Source of the DNA: VAZQ01 sp050179645
Lineage (GTDB): Bacteria > Pseudomonadota > Alphaproteobacteria > Rhizobiales > Xanthobacteraceae
Direction of reading: 5' to 3'
NCBI GenBank assembly: GCA_050179645.1
Contig: JBFXEX010000004.1
Location: forward strand, 1-64,000
Length of the DNA stretch: 64,000 bases
The translations under genes and the position numbers were made by a program. The notes beneath the pieces are model-generated. The model saw only the letters and a list, made by a program, of their open reading frames with translations, was not told the origin of the DNA and did not search any database. Positions 30,731-39,141 of the stretch are shown here, piece by piece. Each line of letters opens with the position of its first letter. Position 1 is the first letter of the stretch.

Positions 30731-30779
30731 ATTCTGAACGTCTGTACATCGTCCCGCAACTATTCTGAACAACTGTACA
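30731..30779. repeat. Pair of direct repeats upstream of the GH17-GT2 gene
   Basis: ATTCTGAACGTCTGTACA (30731-30748) and ATTCTGAACAACTGTACA (30762-30779) share 16 of 18 bases, 31 bp apart, about three helical turns. They sit in the gap upstream of the GH17-GT2 gene, right after the stop of the small glucan gene. They could be binding sites for a regulator. Confidence 0.6.
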
Positions 30780-30781
30780 GC

Positions 30782-31243
30782 TTAGCGGTTGGTGACGCCG
30801 CTCGTCGCCGCCGCCGTGCCCTTGGCTTCGGCGGCAGGATTGATCCAGCAGCCGTGGACGCGGCTGTTGATCGTGTCGGTCGCCTTCGGATCGATGCTGC
30901 CCTGGCGGACGAGGCAGCGGAACGTCGCCTGGATATGGCCGGCCGGGCAGCCGAAGCGGTCGTAGAGATCGAGGTGGCGGAATGCCGTGTCGAGGTCGTC
31001 GCGCCACAGCAGGCTGACCACTCGCCGTCCGAGCCACAGGCATTCCGGATTGGCCGCAGGTCCACCGAGCACCCGCTCGGCCTCGGCGAATTCATCGATC
31101 TTCTTCTTCTCTTTTGCTGCTTCCGCCGGCGGTTTGTCGGCGGGCTTCGCTTCGCTGGTTTGCGCCAGCGCAGGCGGGACCGACGCAATACACACCGCAC
31201 CCCCCAGGGCAACCGCAACGGCACACAGACTAAAGAAGCGCAT
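30782..31243 (-). CDS. Small exported beta-glucan-locus protein (NdvD-like?)
   Basis: 153 aa with a signal peptide (1-27, ending PALAQ), a Lys/Ala/Pro-rich linker with EAAKEKKKIDEF, and a conserved-looking core with four Cys: NPECLWLGRRVVSLLWRDD, DRFGCPAGHIQATFRCL and VHGCWINP. Proteins of this kind are found beside ndv genes in Bradyrhizobium and are described as beta-1,3/1,6-glucan biosynthesis proteins. I use that as a guide only. It lies between the two GH17 genes on the minus strand and probably acts in the periplasm on the glucan machinery. Confidence 0.7.
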   Translation of the reverse strand: MRFFSLCAVAVALGGAVCIASVPPALAQTSEAKPADKPPAEAAKEKKKIDEFAEAERVLGGPAANPECLWLGRRVVSLLWRDDLDTAFRHLDLYDRFGCPAGHIQATFRCLVRQGSIDPKATDTINSRVHGCWINPAAEAKGTAAATSGVTNR

Positions 31244-31503
31244 GGTTCCCCAGATTTATGGAGCCCTGACGGCCGGTTATGTCCTCCACATGCCAACCCG
31301 AATAGGTCAGCATTGCGGCGATTACCGCCGCAGCTTCAACGTCGCCGCCCCGCTCGGATTTCGAAGCGGTACTCACGAACGAACATTAAAGCAGCCGAGC
31401 CTTCAGACGCCAAGGTGGGCGCACGAAATTCTGTGCCGTGCAACACCGTCACGCCCAGAGTGCAGACCTTTGCCGACGCTTGGCACTGCTGCGAGCGCAC
31501 GAT

Positions 31504-31547
31504 AAACGAGCCCGTACGTGACGGGAAACGAGCCCGTGCATGATGGG
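31504..31547 (+). repeat. Diverged 22-bp tandem duplication at the start of the GH17 membrane gene
   Basis: AAACGAGCCCGTACGTGACGGG-type unit at 31504-31525 and its copy AAACGAGCCCGTGCATGATGGG-type unit at 31526-31547 differ at three bases. The second copy contains the ATG at 31540 used as start. Confidence 0.8.
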
Positions 31548-33159
31548 GCCGCCGATGGGCGTTGTGTCCGTGCTCTTCGCTCTGACGGTCGCCGCGATCG
31601 TTGCCGTCTGGGGATGGCTGGGTGCGACGGTCAATATGCCGCAAGCGCCGATGGCACCGGGCGAGAAGGTGCACTGCGTCTCGTACGCGCCATTCCGCGG
31701 TGCCCAGGACCCCTTCGGACCCGACGTGCCGATCGATCCGCGCCAGATCGAGGAAGACCTCGCGCAGCTCAAGCAGATCACCGACTGCGTGCGAACCTAT
31801 TCGACCGATCACGGCCTCGACCAGATCCCGGAGATCGCCCGGCGGCACGGCATCAAGGTGATGCAGGGGTTATGGCTGTCGAGCCGGCCGGACCTCACGC
31901 GCAAGCAGATCGAAACCGGCATTGCACTCGCCAAGCGTTTTCCCGACGTGATCACGGCGCTGGTCGTCGGCAATGAGGTGCTGCTGCGTGGCGAAATGGG
32001 CGCCCCGGAACTCGCGCGGACCATCCGCGAGGTGAAGGCGCAAGTGCCGATGCCGGTGACTTACGCGGACGTCTGGGAATTCTGGCTCCGTAACCGCGAA
32101 CTGGCCGCTGCGGTCGATTTCATCACGGTTCATATTCTGCCGTACTGGGAGGACTTCCCCATCCCGGCCAAGGACGCTGCAAGGCACGTCGATGCGATCC
32201 GCCGGCAAGTCGCCGCAGCGTTTCCGGGCCGCGAGATTTTTCTCGGCGAGTTCGGCTGGCCCAGCGCCGGCCGGATGCGGGAGGGTGCCTTGCCGTCGCC
32301 CGCCAATCAGGCGCGGACCGTCCAGGAGGTTCTGGCGCTTGCCAAGCAAGGGAACTACCGCGCCAACCTGATCGAGGCCTACGACCAGCCTTGGAAGCGG
32401 CAACTCGAAGGCACGGTGGGCGGTCACTGGGGGCTCTACGATGCCTACCGGCGCCAGGCCAAATTCGCCTGGGGGGCTCCGGTGTCGAACCATCCTGACT
32501 GGCCGTGGCAGGCTGCCGGCGGCGTCGGCTTTGCCGCCGTCGTCTTTGCCGCCGCTTTCCTGGCAGGACGGAGGAGCCAGTCGGCCCCGGGTCGAGGCGT
32601 GTGGCTACGCGTGGCCTTGATCGCATTCGCGGGCGGCAGCGTGATCGGCTGGGCGGTAGCGAATGTGCCGCTCGAAAGCCTCACGGTGGGCGATTGGATC
32701 CGCTCGCTCGGCTGGACGGCGGTGGCATTCGCCGCACCGATCGCGGCGGCGGTGGCGACGGTGCAGGGCCGCACCCTGCCGACGCTCGACCGGATGCTTG
32801 GCCGGCCGCCGAGACGGCCTCGCGACGCGCTCACTTTGCTGCTCGGGGCGGCGGTGATCGGACTCACCGTACTCACCGTTCAGGCCGCCCTCGGCCTGGT
32901 CTTCGATCCGCGCTATCGCAACTTCCCGTTTGCGCCGCTCACCGCCGCCGCGGTTCCGTTGCTGTTCGTCGTCGCCTGGGAAGCCAAGCTCCGAGCCGCC
33001 CGACCGGCTGCCGAAACCGCAATTGCCGTCACATTGATCGTCTCCACGATCTACATCGTTTTCAACGAGTCGTTCGCGAACTGGCAGTCGTTGTGGTTCT
33101 GCGCCGGCGTGCTGGCGTTTGCGCTCACTCTGCTGAAGGCGCGGGCCGCGCCAGACTGA
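31540..33159 (+). CDS. ndvC: GH17-domain membrane protein (NdvC-like)
   Basis: 539 aa. A signal-anchor (about 8-30) is followed by a GH17 domain (about 42-310) with Glu in VVGNEVLLRGE (about 144) and LGEFGWPSAG (about 236), then YDQPWKRQLEG. The C-terminal 200 residues hold six or seven hydrophobic segments. The size and layout match NdvC of Bradyrhizobium japonicum, linked to the beta-1,6 part of cyclic glucan. It is divergent from the small exported gene and shares the GH17 module with the GH17-GT2 protein. Other near starts are the ATGs at 31543 and 31555. Confidence 0.8.
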   Translation: MMGPPMGVVSVLFALTVAAIVAVWGWLGATVNMPQAPMAPGEKVHCVSYAPFRGAQDPFGPDVPIDPRQIEEDLAQLKQITDCVRTYSTDHGLDQIPEIARRHGIKVMQGLWLSSRPDLTRKQIETGIALAKRFPDVITALVVGNEVLLRGEMGAPELARTIREVKAQVPMPVTYADVWEFWLRNRELAAAVDFITVHILPYWEDFPIPAKDAARHVDAIRRQVAAAFPGREIFLGEFGWPSAGRMREGALPSPANQARTVQEVLALAKQGNYRANLIEAYDQPWKRQLEGTVGGHWGLYDAYRRQAKFAWGAPVSNHPDWPWQAAGGVGFAAVVFAAAFLAGRRSQSAPGRGVWLRVALIAFAGGSVIGWAVANVPLESLTVGDWIRSLGWTAVAFAAPIAAAVATVQGRTLPTLDRMLGRPPRRPRDALTLLLGAAVIGLTVLTVQAALGLVFDPRYRNFPFAPLTAAAVPLLFVVAWEAKLRAARPAAETAIAVTLIVSTIYIVFNESFANWQSLWFCAGVLAFALTLLKARAAPD

Positions 33160-33505
33160 GCAGCAGCAGCGCCACGGCAAGTCCGGCGAGGCTGGCGTTG
33201 TGCAGCACCAGCCCAAATGCCGCGGCGGCAAGTGACACCGCCACCAGCACGATCGACGGCCGGATCAGGTTGAGCGCCGCCGCGCCAACCGCAACCCAAC
33301 CGAACACCGAATGATTATAGAGGGCGATGACCGTGCGGAAGGTCGCGCAAAGCCAGGTGTTGAGCCCGCCCTGGCAGGCGAGCGAAACCGGAGCATGCTC
33401 GATCGCCAGATAGCGAACATAGAGCGCCTGGCCGAGTGCAAGGAAGCCGACGATCAGCAGAAGGTTGGTCTGGCGCGCGGTCGGCAAAAAGAGCGGCGGA
33501 TGCAT
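33125..33505 (-). CDS. Small four-helix membrane protein, convergent with ndvC
   Basis: 126 aa with four hydrophobic segments. The loop between the first and second reads HAPVSLACQGGLNTWLCATFR with two Cys that could pair in the periplasm. Its 3' end overlaps that of ndvC by 35 bp in convergent orientation. I do not recognise a named family. The location suggests, but does not prove, a link with the glucan genes. Confidence 0.65.
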   Translation of the reverse strand: MHPPLFLPTARQTNLLLIVGFLALGQALYVRYLAIEHAPVSLACQGGLNTWLCATFRTVIALYNHSVFGWVAVGAAALNLIRPSIVLVAVSLAAAAFGLVLHNASLAGLAVALLLLSLARPAPSAE

Positions 33506-33719
33506 GCCGCACTATGCCGCCGGCGGCGAGCGGCGACAATCGTCGACGGCGGGGCTAACGATTCGGTCGTTATTACAGATATTTATACTATCTCCCTCAT
33601 TGCCAACATGAGCAACCCCGGCTGCGCGCAGGGGGACGCGCCGGCCGATCTCGGCGCGATCCGCCTTTTCCGCCGTCTTGGGCTCGGATATGAGGGCGCG
33701 GCTGGCGAGGATGGAATCA

Positions 33720-35081
33720 ATGGCCGAGCGAACCTGTCTGGCGATCGTGCTTGCGGCTGGCGAGGGCACGCGCATGCGTTCGGCGCGGGCAAAAGTTCTG
33801 CATGCCATCGCCGGCCGGTCACTGCTGGCACTCGTCCTGGCTGCGGTCCGGGATGCCGGCGGCACCTCGACTGCGGTGGTCGTGGGCCCAGGTGCCGCGG
33901 CGGTCGAGGCGGAGGCCACCCGCATCGAGCCGGAGGCCGAGATTTTCGTGCAGGACGAGCGGCTGGGAACTGCCCATGCAGTGCTTGCCGCACGGTCTGC
34001 GATCGCCGCGGGAGCGGACGATATCCTGGTGATTTTCGCCGACACGCCGTTGATCACGCCGCAGACGCTGCGGCGGATGCGCGAGGCGCTGGCGAAGGGC
34101 GCCGCCGTCGCGGTGCTGGGCTTCCGCCCGGCCGACCCCACCGGCTACGGTCGCCTGGTGATGGAGGGCAGCGACCTCCTCGCCATCCGCGAAGAACTCG
34201 ACGCCACGCCGGCGGAGCGTCAGATCGGCCTGTGCAACGGCGGCCTGATGGCGTTTGCCGGCAAGTCCGCCCTCGCCATGCTCGAACGGATCGGCAATCA
34301 GAACCGCAAGGGCGAATACTATCTCACCGACGGCGTCGCGATTGCCCGGCAGATGGGCCTGAAGGCCGTGGTGATCGAAACCGGCGAGGACGAGGTGCGC
34401 GGCGTCAACACCAGAGCGCAACTCGCCGAGGCCGAGGCCGCGCTGCAGCAGCGGCTGCGCCGCGCCGCGATGGAGGCCGGCGTGACGCTGGTGGCGCCGG
34501 AAACGGTGTACTTCGCCGCCGATACCAAACTCGGCCGCGACGTCGTGATCGAGCCTCACGTGGTGTTCGCGCCGGGCGTGACGGTCGAGGACAATGCGGT
34601 GATCCGTTCGTTTTCACATCTCGACCGCGCCCATGTGGGGAAGGGCGCCATCGTCGGCCCGTTTGCCCGGTTGCGGCCCGGCGCCCGGCTCGGCGAGGAC
34701 GTGCACATCGGCAATTTCGTCGAGATCAAGGAATCGGTGGTCGGGGCCGGTGCCAAGGCCAATCACCTGAGCTATATCGGCGACACGACGGTTGGCGCCG
34801 GCAGCAACATCGGCGCCGGCACCATCACCTGCAACTACGACGGCATCGCCAAGCATCGCACCGAGATCGGCAGGGGCACCTTCATCGGGTCGAACTCGTC
34901 GCTGGTGGCGCCGGTCAAGATCGGCGACGGCGCCTATATCGGCTCCGGTTCGGTCATCACGCAGGACGTGCCGGCGGATGCGCTGGCGCTTGGACGCGCC
35001 CGGCAATCCGTTAAGGAAGGTTGGGCCGTGCGCTTGCGCGCGCTCAAAGCGCTCGGCAAGAAGAAGCCGGCGGCCGAATAG
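33720..35081 (+). CDS. glmU: Bifunctional N-acetylglucosamine-1-phosphate uridyltransferase / glucosamine-1-phosphate acetyltransferase
   Basis: 453 aa from the ATG at 33720 (MAERTCLAIVLAAGEGTRM); ATG 33711 is also possible. The N-terminal pyrophosphorylase has LAAGEGTRMRSARAKVLH and QDERLGTAHAV; the C-terminal acetyltransferase has left-handed beta-helix repeats such as VHIGNFVEIKE, VGAGSNIGAGTITCNYDG and GTFIGSNSSLVAPVKIGDGA. It makes UDP-N-acetylglucosamine for peptidoglycan and lipid A. It is followed by glmS, one step earlier in the same pathway. Confidence 0.97.
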   Translation: MAERTCLAIVLAAGEGTRMRSARAKVLHAIAGRSLLALVLAAVRDAGGTSTAVVVGPGAAAVEAEATRIEPEAEIFVQDERLGTAHAVLAARSAIAAGADDILVIFADTPLITPQTLRRMREALAKGAAVAVLGFRPADPTGYGRLVMEGSDLLAIREELDATPAERQIGLCNGGLMAFAGKSALAMLERIGNQNRKGEYYLTDGVAIARQMGLKAVVIETGEDEVRGVNTRAQLAEAEAALQQRLRRAAMEAGVTLVAPETVYFAADTKLGRDVVIEPHVVFAPGVTVEDNAVIRSFSHLDRAHVGKGAIVGPFARLRPGARLGEDVHIGNFVEIKESVVGAGAKANHLSYIGDTTVGAGSNIGAGTITCNYDGIAKHRTEIGRGTFIGSNSSLVAPVKIGDGAYIGSGSVITQDVPADALALGRARQSVKEGWAVRLRALKALGKKKPAAE

Positions 35082-35262
35082 GCGGCCTGGTGTCCTGATT
35101 CACACATTCGCACCATTCTGCGCCGCGCTGTTGCAGACTTCCGAGCCGCCACGCCTGGGGCTCGTACCGAATTCGCCTTAATTGTCACAAAGATGCCACG
35201 CATTCTGATTTTCGTATGGCGCGATCCCCAATTCGCCCCTCGCAGGGCGTGCATCTTCGCTA

Positions 35263-35334
35263 GTGTGGCGGTTCAGAAGTCCGCATCAATCTTGCGGCGA
35301 GACTGAAATGCGGACTTCTGAACCAAAGCCACAC
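35263..35334. repeat. Inverted repeat 1 between glmU and glmS
   Basis: The arms are GTGTGGCGGTTCAGAAGTCC and the inverse GGACTTCTGAACCAAAGCCACAC-type end, with a loop of about 22 bp. The long near-perfect stem is a good candidate for a terminator or a miniature repeat. Its outer end TAGTGT and the GTTCnGAAGT core recur in the next element. Confidence 0.85.
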
Positions 35335-35350
35335 CAGGCCAATGGGTTGC

Positions 35351-35423
35351 TAGTGTCCTTCGATTCCGAAGTTCGTAAACGAAGGTGCCGCACATTGATG
35401 CGAACTTCGGAATCGGGACACTA
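35351..35423. repeat. Inverted repeat 2 between glmU and glmS
   Basis: TAGTGTCCTTCGATTCCGAA at the left is inverted as TTCGGAATCGGGACACTA at the right, with the loop between about 35380 and 35400. It begins 16 bp after the first element and 48 bp before glmS. The shared outer TAGTGT suggests both belong to one repeat family. The rest of the 389-bp gap (35082-35262) shows nothing I can name. Confidence 0.85.
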
Positions 35424-35470
35424 GCGCGATGATCAGCAGCACAAGTCGTAGCTAGGAGACGATCGCTCGC

Positions 35471-37297
35471 ATGTGCGGAATTGTGGGGATACTCGGACGT
35501 GAACCGGTCGCAGGCGCGCTTGTCGACGCGCTCAAGCGTCTGGAATATCGCGGCTACGACTCGGCGGGTGTCGCCACGCTCGAAAACGGGCACCTGGAGC
35601 GTCGCCGCGCCGAAGGAAAACTTCGCAATCTCGAAATCAAGCTCGCGCGCGAACCGCTTGGCGGCACCATCGGCATCGGGCACACCCGCTGGGCGACCCA
35701 CGGCCGGCCGTCCGAAAGCAACGCGCATCCGCACGCCACCGATCGCCTGGCGGTCGTGCATAACGGCATCATCGAAAATTTCCAGGAACTGCGCGAGGAA
35801 CTGCTCAAGAAGGGTGCCAAGTTCGGGTCGGAGACCGACACCGAGGTGGTGGCGCATCTCGTCACCCAGGAGATGAAGAGCGGCCGCTCGCCGTCGGAAG
35901 CCGTCGACGCCGTGCTGCCGCGCCTGCGCGGCGCGTTCGCGCTCGCGTTCCTGTTCACGGGCGAGGACGACCTGCTGATCGGCGCCCGCAAAGGCTCGCC
36001 GCTCGCGGTCGGCTACGGCGACGGCGAGATGTATCTCGGCTCCGACGCCATCGCACTTGCGCCGTTCACCGACACCATCTCGTATCTCGAAGAGGGCGAC
36101 TCGGTCGTGCTGACGCGCAAGAGCGTCGAGGTCCACGACGAGGCCGGCAGCAAGGTCGAGCGGGCGGTGCTCAAGTCGAACGCCTCGGCATTCCTGGTCG
36201 ACAAGGGTAACCATCGCCATTTCATGGCGAAGGAAATTCACGAGCAGCCCGAGGTGGTCGGCCATACGCTGGCGCACTACATCGAGTTCGCCGCCGAACG
36301 GGTGCGACTGCCGGCCGACCTGCCGTTCGACTTCCGCTCGCTCGAGCGGGTATCGATGTCCGCCTGCGGCACCGCCTTCTATGCGGGGCTGGTCGCCAAG
36401 TACTGGTTCGAGCGCTTCGCCCGCCTGCCGGTCGAAATCGACATCGCGTCCGAATTCCGCTACCGCGAGGCTCCGCTGCAGCCCGGAGGGCTCGCAATCT
36501 TCATTTCACAGTCGGGCGAGACCGCCGACACCCTGGCGACCTTGCGCTATGCCAAGGAGCAGCGCCAGCATGTGCTCGCGGTCGTCAACGTGGCGACCTC
36601 GACCATCGCGCGAGAGAGCGATGTGGTGATGCCGACGCTCGCCGGTCCGGAAATCGGCGTCGCCTCGACCAAGGCGTTCACCTGCCAGCTCGCGACGCTG
36701 GCCTGCCTCGCGGTCGCGGCCGGACGAGCCCGCGGCGTGCTGTCTGAGGACGACGAGAAGAAGCTGGTGCGGGCTCTGGTAGAGGTGCCGGGCCTGATGG
36801 CTGAGGCGTTGAAGCTCGAGCCGCAGATCGAGTTGCTGGCGCGCGATCTGAAGGAGAGCCGCAACGTGCTCTATCTCGGCCGCGGCACCAGCTTTCCGCT
36901 GGCGCTCGAGGGCGCGCTCAAGTTGAAGGAAATCTCCTATATCCACGCCGAAGGCTACGCCGCCGGCGAGCTCAAGCACGGGCCGATCGCGCTGATCGAC
37001 AAGACCATGCCGGTGATCGTGATCGCGCCGCATGACCGGGTGTTCGAGAAGACCGTGTCCAACATGCAGGAGGTTGCAGCCCGCGACGGACGGATCATCC
37101 TGATCACGGACCCGGCAGGGGCGCGCGAGACGCACGTCAAGTCGCTGTCCAAGATCACGCTGCCGGAGATGCCCGCCACCGTGACGCCGCTGGTCTATGC
37201 GATCCCGGTCCAGCTCATCGCGTACCACACCGCGGTGGCGATGGGCACCGACGTCGACCAGCCGCGCAACCTCGCCAAGTCGGTCACGGTGGAGTGA
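35471..37297 (+). CDS. glmS: Glutamine-fructose-6-phosphate aminotransferase (isomerising)
   Basis: 608 aa. It makes glucosamine-6-phosphate from fructose-6-phosphate and glutamine. The N-terminal glutaminase has the nucleophile Cys2 (MCGIVGILGR), then GHTRWATHG and VVHNGIIENF. Two SIS domains follow, with SACGTAFYAGLV and ISQSGETADTLATL, then LGRGTSFPLALEGALKLKE, ending DQPRNLAKSVTVE. AGGAG lies 13 bases upstream, further than usual. No sign of a glmS ribozyme is seen upstream. Confidence 0.98.
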   Translation: MCGIVGILGREPVAGALVDALKRLEYRGYDSAGVATLENGHLERRRAEGKLRNLEIKLAREPLGGTIGIGHTRWATHGRPSESNAHPHATDRLAVVHNGIIENFQELREELLKKGAKFGSETDTEVVAHLVTQEMKSGRSPSEAVDAVLPRLRGAFALAFLFTGEDDLLIGARKGSPLAVGYGDGEMYLGSDAIALAPFTDTISYLEEGDSVVLTRKSVEVHDEAGSKVERAVLKSNASAFLVDKGNHRHFMAKEIHEQPEVVGHTLAHYIEFAAERVRLPADLPFDFRSLERVSMSACGTAFYAGLVAKYWFERFARLPVEIDIASEFRYREAPLQPGGLAIFISQSGETADTLATLRYAKEQRQHVLAVVNVATSTIARESDVVMPTLAGPEIGVASTKAFTCQLATLACLAVAAGRARGVLSEDDEKKLVRALVEVPGLMAEALKLEPQIELLARDLKESRNVLYLGRGTSFPLALEGALKLKEISYIHAEGYAAGELKHGPIALIDKTMPVIVIAPHDRVFEKTVSNMQEVAARDGRIILITDPAGARETHVKSLSKITLPEMPATVTPLVYAIPVQLIAYHTAVAMGTDVDQPRNLAKSVTVE

Positions 37298-37401
37298 TGA
37301 GCCGCGACTTTGGTCGATCTCGCCGCGGCACCGGACAGCCCATATCTTCCCGCCACCGCCGATCGACCGCCAGAAACGCGTCAACCAGCGAACCTAAATG
37401 A

Positions 37402-38187
37402 ATGAACGAGTTTGATCCGAATTCCAAGATCGTGCCGCCGGCGCCCCCGGTGGAGGCGAAGATTACCAAGTTGCATCGCAGCATGGTGGCGCGGCTGCGC
37501 AATTACTTTCTGACCGGGCTCGTTTTGGTCGGGCCGATCTACATCACGGTCAATCTCACCTGGTGGTTCATCAACTGGGTCGACGACATCGTCCGTCCGT
37601 TCATTCCGATCGCCTACCGGACTGAGACGTATCTGCCGTGGCGAATTCCGGGCACCGGCCTGATCCTGGCGCTCGCCGCGCTGACGCTGCTCGGCTTCCT
37701 GACCGCGAATTTCGTCGGCCGCAAGCTGGTCGAGGCAAGCGAGACCATTCTCCATCGCATGCCGGTGGTGCGTCCGATCTACAAGGGACTCAAGCAGGTC
37801 TTCGAAACGCTGTTCTCCAAGTCGGGGTCGGGCTTCCGAAAGTGCGGACTTGTGGAGTTTCCCTCGCCCGGAATGTGGTCGGTGGTGTTTCTCTCGCAGT
37901 CCGCGAGCCCGGAGATCGCCGAGCGGCTGCCCGATACCGAGCACGTCGCAGCGTTCCTGCCGTGTACGCCCAACCCGACCACCGGATTTTTCTTTTACGT
38001 GCCGCGGCACGACGTCGTCGATCTCGACATCACGGTGGAGCAGGCGATGACGCTGCTGATGTCGGCCGGCATGGTTCAGCCGGGCGGCTCGGCGGATCAG
38101 CACAAGCGATTGGCGGCGCTGGCCGAGACCGCGCGCGCCGCGCGGGCGGTGCCCGCCGCCGCGCGAACAAAGGCGCCGGCGAACTGA
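37402..38187 (+). CDS. DUF502 family membrane protein
   Basis: 261 aa with two strong hydrophobic segments (about 35-60 and 82-105). The segment between them, WWFINWVDDIVRPFIP, and later RMPVVRPIYKGLKQVFETL and MWSVVFLSQ match the DUF502 group. The C-terminal 30 residues are Ala-rich and low in complexity. DUF502 proteins are widespread with no agreed function, probably in the envelope. It follows glmS by 104 bp on the same strand. Confidence 0.9.
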   Translation: MNEFDPNSKIVPPAPPVEAKITKLHRSMVARLRNYFLTGLVLVGPIYITVNLTWWFINWVDDIVRPFIPIAYRTETYLPWRIPGTGLILALAALTLLGFLTANFVGRKLVEASETILHRMPVVRPIYKGLKQVFETLFSKSGSGFRKCGLVEFPSPGMWSVVFLSQSASPEIAERLPDTEHVAAFLPCTPNPTTGFFFYVPRHDVVDLDITVEQAMTLLMSAGMVQPGGSADQHKRLAALAETARAARAVPAAARTKAPAN

Positions 38188-38214
38188 CCGGCGGACGATT
38201 CGAGGGGGAAACGG

Positions 38215-38610
38215 ATGAAGTCGTGCGCATGCATCGCCCTGGCGGTTTCGGCGCTGGCTGGATCGGCGGCCATCGCGCGAGCTGATTTCGTCTGCACCGG
38301 CACCGAGCCGTTCTGGAAGCTCGAGATCCGCGACAAGGGCGTCGTGCTGCAGGACGGCAACAAGGTCAGCGGCCAGTCGAAGCTGACGCTCAAGAGCGTG
38401 AAGCCGCGCCTCGCGGAGGGCGCTTCGCCGGAATCCGTCATGGTGTTTGAAGCAGGCGGCAGCGAGAAGAGCGCCCGGCCGATCACCATCGTCGTGCAGA
38501 AGCGCGAAGAGTCGAAGTGCAGCAACGGAATGTCCGACCCGATCTATCCCTACGACGTGATCGTCGTCACCCAGCGCGTGGTGTTCGTCGGCTGCTGCGA
38601 AAGCAAGTGA
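38215..38610 (+). CDS. Small exported protein with CTGTEPFW motif
   Basis: 131 aa with a signal peptide (1-23, ending IARA). The mature start FVCTGTEPFWKLEIRDKG is typical of a group of periplasmic proteins (COG3650-like) with TEPFW near the N-terminus. Four Cys (CTGTE, SKCSNG, GCCESK) may form disulphides. GAGGGGG lies before the ATG. The gene is 27 bp after the DUF502 gene, so one operon is likely. The function is unknown. Confidence 0.75.
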   Translation: MKSCACIALAVSALAGSAAIARADFVCTGTEPFWKLEIRDKGVVLQDGNKVSGQSKLTLKSVKPRLAEGASPESVMVFEAGGSEKSARPITIVVQKREESKCSNGMSDPIYPYDVIVVTQRVVFVGCCESK

Positions 38611-38756
38611 CCGGAAGCCGGCCTGCCGCCGGTCATTCCTCTACCTGCGACTTCCGACGGACGGCATGCCGGTGCGGGGCATGCGTGCATGCCTTCGGTT
38701 TTCCTGCGACCGGGGTCGTGCTAGCGTCGAGTTTCAACGACTCGGGAGCGGCTGCG

Positions 38757-39125
38757 ATGAATTTTACCCAGGCAATTTCGTCCGGATTTCAGAATTATGT
38801 GAATTTCTCCGGTCGCGCAGCGCGATCAGAGTACTGGTACTGGACGCTGTTTGCCACGCTGGTGTCCATCGCGGCGTCGGCGATCGATCACCTGATTTTC
38901 CCGATGATGGACTTCTCTCCGCTTCACTCGCTCGCCGGGCTTGCCCTGTTCCTGCCTGGGATCGCGGTTGCCGTCCGCCGGCTGCATGATCTCGACCGGA
39001 CCGGCTGGTGGCTGCTGATCCTCCTGACGGTCATCGGCGCCATCCTGCTGCTGGTGTGGTTCTGCATGCGCGGCACCGTAGGCCCGAACCGTTATGGGCC
39101 GGATCCGCTCGAGGGCGTGGTCTAG
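38757..39125 (+). CDS. DUF805 family membrane protein
   Basis: 122 aa from the ATG at 38757 (MNFTQAISSGFQ), with GGGAG upstream. It has the DUF805 features: an N-terminal FQNYVNFSGRAARSEYWYW, three hydrophobic helices, VRRLHDLDRTGWW, and a C-terminal GTVGPNRYGPDPL. Members occur across bacteria with no defined role. The gene ends 16 bp from the convergent recG. Confidence 0.92.
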   Translation: MNFTQAISSGFQNYVNFSGRAARSEYWYWTLFATLVSIAASAIDHLIFPMMDFSPLHSLAGLALFLPGIAVAVRRLHDLDRTGWWLLILLTVIGAILLLVWFCMRGTVGPNRYGPDPLEGVV

Positions 39126-39141
39126 GGTTAGAACAGCCGCA

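Noticed and set aside
35082..35470. A glmS ribozyme or riboswitch before glmS
   Set aside because: The gap holds two simple inverted repeats; I see no ribozyme core, and glmS ribozymes are typical of Firmicutes, not of this group.
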